A stretch of 64,000 bases of DNA from Ricordea florida (lineage: Eukaryota > Cnidaria > Anthozoa > Corallimorpharia > Ricordeidae). The DNA lies in NCBI GenBank assembly GCA_949710005.1, contig OX453272.1:14270088-14334087 (forward strand). The letters run 5' to 3'. How positions within the stretch are numbered: position 1 is the first letter of the stretch; each line of letters begins with the position of its first letter. The notes under the pieces were generated by a model, which had not been told where the DNA came from, did not search any database, and worked only from the letters and a program-made list of their open reading frames with translations. This document shows, one piece after another, positions 58,363 to 64,000 of the stretch. The position numbers were made by a program, and so were the translations under genes.

Positions 58363-60405
58363 TTTTAGCGGGGCTCCCGCGCGCGAAGCACCCGTGGAGC
58401 AGAGCCCCATACTCATGGAATATGGTCAACCTCTTTTCGTTTGGTTGTCACGTGACTGACCGAGCGTACCTACGTACGTCCCTCGGTACGTACGCGTCTA
58501 CAGATTGTACGGGTAGGGTAGGGGAGACTATCAAAAGGAAGGGAGGGGTATCTCAGGCTTGTCTTGGCAAATCCACATCTTTTATATTGGACATTCACAA
58601 TATGGTCAATTGACAGCTGTCAAATTGGGATAGCCACTGACCAGCATCACATGACCATATTGTGGGCTCATGTGTCAACTCATCGAGGTGACATGACTTA
58701 TTTGGAAGCTGTTCTGGTAGCCCGCATATTTTTGGCGGGAAATAGCGTTGACGACTGAAAAAGAAATTTTCAGTTCATTGTCTTTTTGAGACACAATATT
58801 ACTACTCTACACTGTTAAAGTTTTACTAAAGGATAAACGAAACAATTTCTATTGCTATGTCAACAAACAATAGCAGAGAAAATATAATTTGCAGAACACA
58901 GGGTTCAGGTGAAGAGTAACGAGAAAGAGAGCAAGAATTAACTGAGGAAGAATGAGCGAAGTAGATCGCCAAAGAAGGCGCGCTCGGGAAAGAGAAAGGA
59001 GACGAAATTATAGCGAAGAACGCCGACAAGCAGAAAGAGTCCGGGCTCGAGAAAATAGACAAAATGTTAACGAAGAACGCCAAGAAGCGGAAAGATTCCG
59101 TGCTGTGGAAAACAGACAAAATTGTAGCGAAGAAGGCCCAGAAGCAGAAAGACTTCGTGCTGTGGAAAACAGACAACATTTTAGCGAAGAAAGCCAAGAA
59201 GCGGAAATTAAGACTCCGTGCTGTGGAAAACAGACAAAATTGTAGCGAAGAAAGCCGAGAAGCGGAAAGACTCCGTGCTGTGGAAAACAGACAAAATTGT
59301 AGCGAAGAAAGCCGAGAAGTGGAAAGACTCCGTGCTATGGACCACAAATTTGCATAAGTTTTGTCTGCATAATATTTGCTCACTGATGCGTGACTCAGCA
59401 CTCGCACTTTCCACTTTCCCTTAAACTTGACACTTGACTTGGAAAACCGACTTCTAAACAAACCTTCTTCAGAAAAATGATCTTCTGAATGCACTACTTT
59501 TGAATGAGAAGCAAACTGATGAAAGATTTCAAATTTTTATGTCCTTTAATCACATAAACATCTCCCCTGTCGACAGCTAAGAAATACTCCCGCGGGAATT
59601 TTCTCTTGGCGGCAAATTGCAGAATGTAGCGCTTTCACTGGCAGCTTTTCGCGTTGTCGACGTTGTCATTTAGTGTGTCGATTGAGAACTTTGGTTTCAA
59701 CGCCGTTGTTTTTGTAAGAAATGTTCTTCTAAATTGTAAAATGTCTCAAATGTATGTTAGTCATTCACGTGTTGCGTTGGACCAGGTCTACTTATAGTTC
59801 ACACTTTTACGGTTATTTATTTCTTTTGTTAAGTAACTACAGCTGATTGTAGTGAATAAATGAAGGCAGTAATTTTTTAAACTTACAATGTAATTAAGAA
59901 AAGAATAATTAATAATTATTTTTTCATTCTCGTGAAAAATGTTTTTCGGGCTGGTAGATGTTGGTTACAGCTTGCCCGAAGGGCAATCTGTAAAATTAAT
60001 TTTCTTTGCACCCTGCTTGGAGTAAACATTTATTTTACCGAGGTGTTCGTTTTAACACGAAAATGACAAGAGTTGTGTCCTACATTTCCCAGTAGTGTGT
60101 ACAAATCTTTTAAATACATTTACGCAAATAGGATGGTTAATTTCATCAGGAATAGAACACAGTACATTGATAATTTGTGTTTTTTGTAGAATATACTCCA
60201 TGACTTTGTAGGTAGAAAGACCGTACTAATGGCAGACGAAAGTTTAGACAAAAATCATAGCAAGTTAACCGACCTCGACACTTAAGTATAGTTAAAAACA
60301 TTTGTGAATTCCTTCGCAATATTTTAGAATGCTTTTACAGTTTAAATTAAATGAAAGTACTAACGGGAGCCCCGCTTTTAGGCTTGGCTAAATCTATATA
60401 TTACT
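58363..60405 (+). mobile_element. About 2-kb element, AGCGGGGCTCC family, with 19-aa-repeat ORF
   Basis: The left end TTTTTAGCGGGGCTCCCG with AGCAGAGCCCCATA, and the right end GGGAGCCCCGCTTTTAGGC plus TAAATCTATATA, match the ends of the 34.6-kb member. It interrupts the minus-strand pseudogene series. The only notable content is the repetitive charged ORF. Superfamily unknown. I considered Helitron but see no TC/CTRR ends. Confidence 0.55.
58952..59345 (+). CDS. Charged 19-residue-repeat ORF (transposon N-terminus-like), frameshifted
   Basis: MSEVDRQRRRARERERRRNY is followed by repeats of ENRQNCSEESREAERLRAV, 57 bp each, about seven copies. A 4-nt insertion near 59208 breaks the frame after about 97 codons, and the repeats then continue in another frame. 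Arg/Glu-rich repeats of this kind occur at the N-terminus of some Helitron-type helicase proteins, which is recollection, not proof. No helicase is present. The long minus-strand ORF opposite is its shadow. Confidence 0.4.
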
Positions 60406-60661
60406 ATTTCTATCACTTTAAGTCCTTAGGTATTTCTCTTACCATTTCTTTCCATATGCCAGTTTTAACCTCACCCATATATCTATTACATTATTATCTT
60501 TAATACCAAGTTTCATCTTATTGCATTTTCCTTCTTACAGTCCTGAGTATAAGTGTAAATTCTGCTTCTGTGATCTTATCATTGTTTAAAGCCTGTGAAA
60601 TTAAATCCTCTAATAGATTTACCTTCGATCTTCCCAGTTGTGTGATTCTCGCATGTCTTGC

Positions 60662-61818
60662 GAGTGTGTACAATATGCGAGCCAGCGAGTCATGCGAGTC
60701 AATGTGCGAGCCATGCGAGTCAACAAGCGAGCCATGCGAGTCAGCATAAAATAACTTTGTTTTTAACGTAAACTACAAAAAAACTAGCCTCTGTAACTAA
60801 GTAACGTATTTATTCCAAAGGCACGTCATTTAAAATTCACCTTCAGAAAAATTCGCCAACATACAAATTGAACGAGGTGAAACAATAACAAAGGGAGAAT
60901 TCGTTAAACATTAGGTTTAAAGGTTCTTCCTCGGTCACGTTTAATGAGTCACATCGTATGTGGTAAGTCACGATAAAAACATAGATTTCTCGAAGCAGGC
61001 GGGTCATAACGTAGTGTTAATCCCCGCTTATTGGCCTCCAGGAGGCTTTGCAGACGTCCATTTGCCATGAATCTGTAATAGCATGTAAATGATATGCATG
61101 AATTTTCAATCGTTTGCATTTTGTTACACTCATAAATAAAACATCAAATCTCAAAATTTAACGACAACAAAACAAAACAAAACTTACTTGAACGAAAGAT
61201 GGAGGCTACACTTCAGAATACCTGGCCACGTTTGTGTGACATCAAAGTTCTGCTCCCGCAGTCAATAAATATTTGCATATGGAAACAAATACCTCGTTAT
61301 ATAATCCCGTTGCCGAAAACAAGCACAATACACATGAATATTCCTCGTTCTATAATCCATGTGCCGAAAACAAGCACAATATACATGAACATACCTTGTT
61401 CTATAATCCATGTGCCGAAAACAAGTAATCCATGCCACATTTTCCCACTGTGGGACTGCGGGACTGCGGGAGCACTAGTTCTATACCCACTCCATCCACG
61501 TTATTTCTTTTAAAATATTTTTTGGCCCATTTCCCTTTTTTAATTTCATGATTGACATCGCGACTGCGGCACCACGGGAGCAGGAGATTAATGTCACACA
61601 ATCGTGGCCGGGTATTCTGAAGTTGCTCAAAACTATATTGAAAGGAGAGCGAGGATAGCGAAAACTCATGTCAAATAGCCAAAAGCCGGAGAAAGGAAAA
61701 TGGACTTTGAACTAAAATCTGTCTCGCAAGGCGCACATGATGACTCGCATGACTCGCTGGCTCGACTCGCATGACTCGCATGACTCGCTGGCTCGCTGGC
61801 TCGCAGTTTGTCAAGACC
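60662..61818. mobile_element. 1157-bp element with repetitive inverted ends and 10-bp target duplication
   Basis: CATGTCTTGC occurs immediately outside both ends (60652-60661 and 61819-61828). The ends are inverted and made of tandem GCGAGCCAGCGAGTCATGCG-type units. When the insert and one duplication are ignored, the minus-strand frame of pseudogene B is continuous across the site. A fold-back is nested inside. A 10-bp duplication suggests Mutator-like or a related superfamily. No transposase. Confidence 0.8.
61206..61632. repeat. Nested fold-back element
   Basis: CACTTCAGAATACCTGGCCA CG and TGTGACATCAA at the left are mirrored by TGTCACACAATCGTGGCCGG GTATTCTGAAG at the right. CTGCTCCCGCAG / CTGCGG phrases lie inside, and a tandem AACAAGCACAATACACATGA unit occurs near 61.32-61.40 kb. 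End sequence shared with the 3.9-kb element. Confidence 0.7.
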
Positions 61819-62412
61819 CATGTCTTGCTATTGTTGTAGAAAATTTCACTCCAGATGTTGTACTAATTACCCCAAATAATCCGCTGACTGCTCCAATTGG
61901 TCCACCAATAGCATACAGCGCCAAATCCGGTTAAAGATAAAACTACAGTAATTCAGTAACAGATAATTTGAAATTCCAGCTGTGGATCCCACCGCTAGTT
62001 TTCTGAGTGCCTTATATTTTTCTCTTGTACATGTACTTTCATAATGCTTGATTTCACATTGTATTCAAGTTGCAATATCTCTCTTGCTTGTTTAAGTCTG
62101 AAATTTCCACCATTCCCTTCGGGCATTTAAGTAATCCGGTTAAGAACTTTTTAAAATATCATAGTCATTTATTGTTTGTCTAATACTATCTACCTGATCT
62201 TCAATCCTCAGAGATACATTAATTTTAGACTAAACAAAAATCTGATTCCGGAAATTAAGAGTGACATAACGCTTTTTATTCTTTTATAATCTTTCATTAG
62301 TGTACTAAACATCTTCCACCTTTTCTTCCAGTACCGTTATTCTAAAGCAAAACACTTTGTGCATCTATCATCTTCGTCCATTTATATCTTTGAATATCTA
62401 TTCACCTCTAAA

Positions 62413-62680
62413 TTACTTATTCTTACGTTTAAATTGCTCAATGCCAAATATGACCAAAGCAACCATTAATAACCAAGAATTTTTAACCAAGAATCCGACC
62501 ACTTCACAAGCACCTTTTATTCTGGGCAGCATTTCACCGATCTTTTTTCCAAGAGCTCTAAGACCACTATCAACTCTTTTAGCGACTTTAATCAAACCAG
62601 ATTTTAAATTACTCACAACTTCCCTGATAACAACTAATATGCTATTTAATATGGTACCTATTTGGGATGGATTATGAAAT
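62413..62680 (-). pseudogene. Remnant A: basic C-terminal region with one membrane segment
   Basis: An open minus-strand stretch of about 88 codons without an ATG at its head: GTILNSILVVIREVVSN, LKSGLIKVAKRVDSGLRALG, KKIGEMLPRIKG, then hydrophobic NSWLLMVALVIFGIE and a basic end FKRKNK before the stop. One membrane helix near the C-terminus. I recall similar tails in unnamed cnidarian multicopy proteins. The upstream part is replaced by the LTR element. Confidence 0.5.
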
Positions 62681-62684
62681 GCTA

Positions 62685-62925
62685 TTGTTGCAATACGCTA
62701 TTGCATGTTTAATCAGCCAATGATTGCATAGATGGTTATTCCCAATACGGACCATTCTTTGTTTATATTCAATCAGCTAAAGATCGTGCTAAAAAATAAT
62801 TATTCATGATGAAGTGTGATCTGGTAGAAAAACCGTTAGGACGCCGAAATAAATTTCACTTGTAGGAAAAGTTGTCTTGTTGGGATATTTCCTCATACTG
62901 GAAACGTAAAGCACATGAGGAAACA
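62685..62925 (+). repeat. Putative 5' LTR
   Basis: Begins TGTTGCAATACG and ends AAACA directly before a TGG-starting primer site, giving TG...CA borders. AATAAA lies near 62849. The 5' border is inferred, since the matching 3' LTR is beyond the window. Confidence 0.5.
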
Positions 62926-62943
62926 TGGTGTCAGGAGTGGAAG
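62926..62943 (+). other. Primer binding site of the LTR retrotransposon
   Basis: TGGTGTCAGGAGTGGAAG directly follows the CA end of the LTR. A TGG start pairs with the CCA tail of a tRNA. The priming tRNA was not identified. Confidence 0.55.
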
Positions 62944-63030
62944 TCTAATCTACGATCTGAAAACCGAAGAAATTCATCGATAATCGACAATCGAGCGAAT
63001 ATTTTTGATTTCACAGGCCACAAGTTCACC

Positions 63031-64000
63031 ATGGAAGTTCTCGCGAAAGGACCAATCTTGGATTGGACAAACGACGGAAAACTTCACGAACGTTTCCTAG
63101 AATGGAAAAAGAAGGTGTCGATTTTATGCAGAGGTCTTGTGATGACCAAGGCAGACCCAGAGTTTGTGTGTCTATGCATTTATCAGTGGTCGGGTGAAGC
63201 GGACAAAATATTTTGGACAAGGCAACAATTTCATCCGATGATCGCAAGAAATGGGAAATACATCTCGGAAAGGTGGAGGAGCAATGCAAACCCAGAGGGA
63301 GCAAACTAGTCGCGGCTACACAGTACAAAGTGCTCACTCAAGGTGATATGGAATTACCAGAGTACATCGAAAAGTGCAGACTAGTAACTGATGCATGCGG
63401 ATGGCCAGAAAACGCGAAGGACATGGCTCTCAGGAACGCTATTCTCCTCGGTCTAAAGAATCCAAACGTTTATCAAAAGTGTTTGGAAGAAGACCAGGAC
63501 TCGCTTACCGCCGAACGTGTGATTGAAATTGCAACTCTCTTGTACAACAGCGATCGTCAAAGATCAATTATGCAGACTCTCAGTACAGCAACTGCAGCAG
63601 CAACTGCAATACAGCAAGGATCAACACAGATTCACAAAGTGCAAACAAAGCATCAAAAAGGCGGGAAATCAACGGAGTGGTCAAATCGAGACAAAACGTC
63701 TAAAGATAAAGAGCATGGTGAGACAAAAAGACAAACTTGTTTTTGTTGTGGAGCAAAACCTGCTCACGCTAGATCGCAGTGTCCGGCCAAGGATGTTATT
63801 TGTTACAAGTGTGGAAAGAAAGGACATTACAAAAAGTGCTGCAAGAGAAAAACAGGTAAACAAGGTACCATTGGTGAACCTAGGCAGGTTCAAGTACATG
63901 GTTTACAAGCACCGCTGACAGGAGCCAGTGTCAATCAGACTTCAGTTCGTGATCCTACACAGGATTACCGCATGATGTTTGGTCCACAGGTACTACAGGA
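63031..64000 (+). pseudogene. gag: Ty3/gypsy-type gag, frameshifted, runs off the window
   Basis: The ATG (ACCATGG context) opens LDWTNDGKLHERFLEWKKKV-like gag sequence that stops at 63309 because of a 1-nt loss in a T-run near 63213. In the next frame the protein continues: WPENAKDMALRNAILLGLKN, DSLTAERVIEIATLLY, then two zinc knuckles, CFCCGAKPAHARSQC and CYKCGKKGHYKKCC, and on to the last base. Nucleocapsid knuckles of this kind bind element RNA. Protease and pol would lie beyond the window. The element is immobile unless the shift is a programmed or sequencing one. Confidence 0.8.

Larger units (their letters stand above)
60406..62370 (-). pseudogene. Decayed gene B (coiled coil plus hydrophobic segment), split by an insertion
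   Basis: Minus-strand pieces in order: a coiled stretch (LRIEDQVDSIRQTINDYD), AREILQLEYNVKSSIMK, EKYKALRKLAVGS, a hydrophobic glycine-rich segment (YAIGGPIGAVSGLFGVIS), then past the insertion TQLGRSKVNLLEDLISQAL and NDKITEAEFTLIL, an EF-hand-like acidic helix. I recall unnamed cnidarian proteins with coil, hydrophobic and E-E-F-x-LIL order. Frameshifts and stops occur at several places. The segment 60662-61818 is foreign. Confidence 0.5.

Noticed and set aside
58826..59494. 222-codon minus-strand ORF rich in Phe and Ser
   Set aside because: Antisense of the 57-bp repeat ORF. Hydrophobic composition is the expected complement of Glu/Arg codons.
58363..60405. Helitron call for the AGCGGGGCTCC element
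   Set aside because: No TC start, no CTRR end with hairpin and no Rep/helicase. Only the charged repeat ORF is suggestive.

Overview
The window is animal nuclear DNA, AT-rich and full of introns and repeats, most likely from an anthozoan cnidarian (a stony coral or close relative). The basis is the gene structure (short exons with GT-AG introns), a cilium/flagellum gene, an acidic dibasic-spaced secreted-type protein of the kind known from coral skeleton, and the repeat families: Penelope-like elements with hammerhead ribozymes, CR1/L2-type LINEs, tRNA-headed SINEs, Tigger-like and other short inverted-repeat elements. Species cannot be fixed from sequence alone. There is no prokaryotic-style gene arrangement, and most long open frames are by-products of tandem repeats.

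Layout. 0.3-4.3 kb, minus strand: an uncharacterised gene of 4-5 exons (about 263 aa) with an N-terminal coiled coil. It shares a 280-bp promoter with a plus-strand exon for a small zinc finger (4.56 kb). 5-8.5 kb: repeats, including an inverted-repeat element with a tRNA-like segment. 8.6-13.7 kb, minus strand: the last two exons of a Ser/Glu/Asp-rich acidic protein whose intron holds a LINE tail and a MITE. 15.1-22.8 kb: mobile DNA: a 1.67-kb inverted-repeat element carrying a 36-bp minisatellite, a 5'-truncated LINE with reverse transcriptase, a second decayed RT fragment, and a perfect 54-bp-arm hairpin.

23.3-55.5 kb, minus strand: fourteen exons, all phase-compatible, encode about 534 aa of a CCDC63/ODAD1-type outer dynein arm docking protein. 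The first exon was not found. The introns are packed with transposons and satellites. The most unusual is 24.2-26.4 kb, where three fold-back structures bordered by (TA)n carry hammerhead-ribozyme cores, one of them on two head-to-head Penelope-like 3' ends.

56.2-62.7 kb, minus strand: decayed pieces of at least three proteins of an uncharacterised family group that I associate with cnidarian multicopy elements. They have been invaded by two later elements, one of which left a 10-bp target duplication and split a reading frame. From about 62.69 kb to the window end lies the 5' part of a Ty3/gypsy-type LTR retrotransposon (LTR, primer site, frameshifted gag with zinc knuckles).

Only the dynein-docking gene is identified with confidence. 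It acts in motile cilia, tethering outer dynein arms to doublet microtubules. The other two host genes have convincing splice structure but no firm function. The repeats show repeated nesting of elements inside elements and of elements inside satellite arrays.
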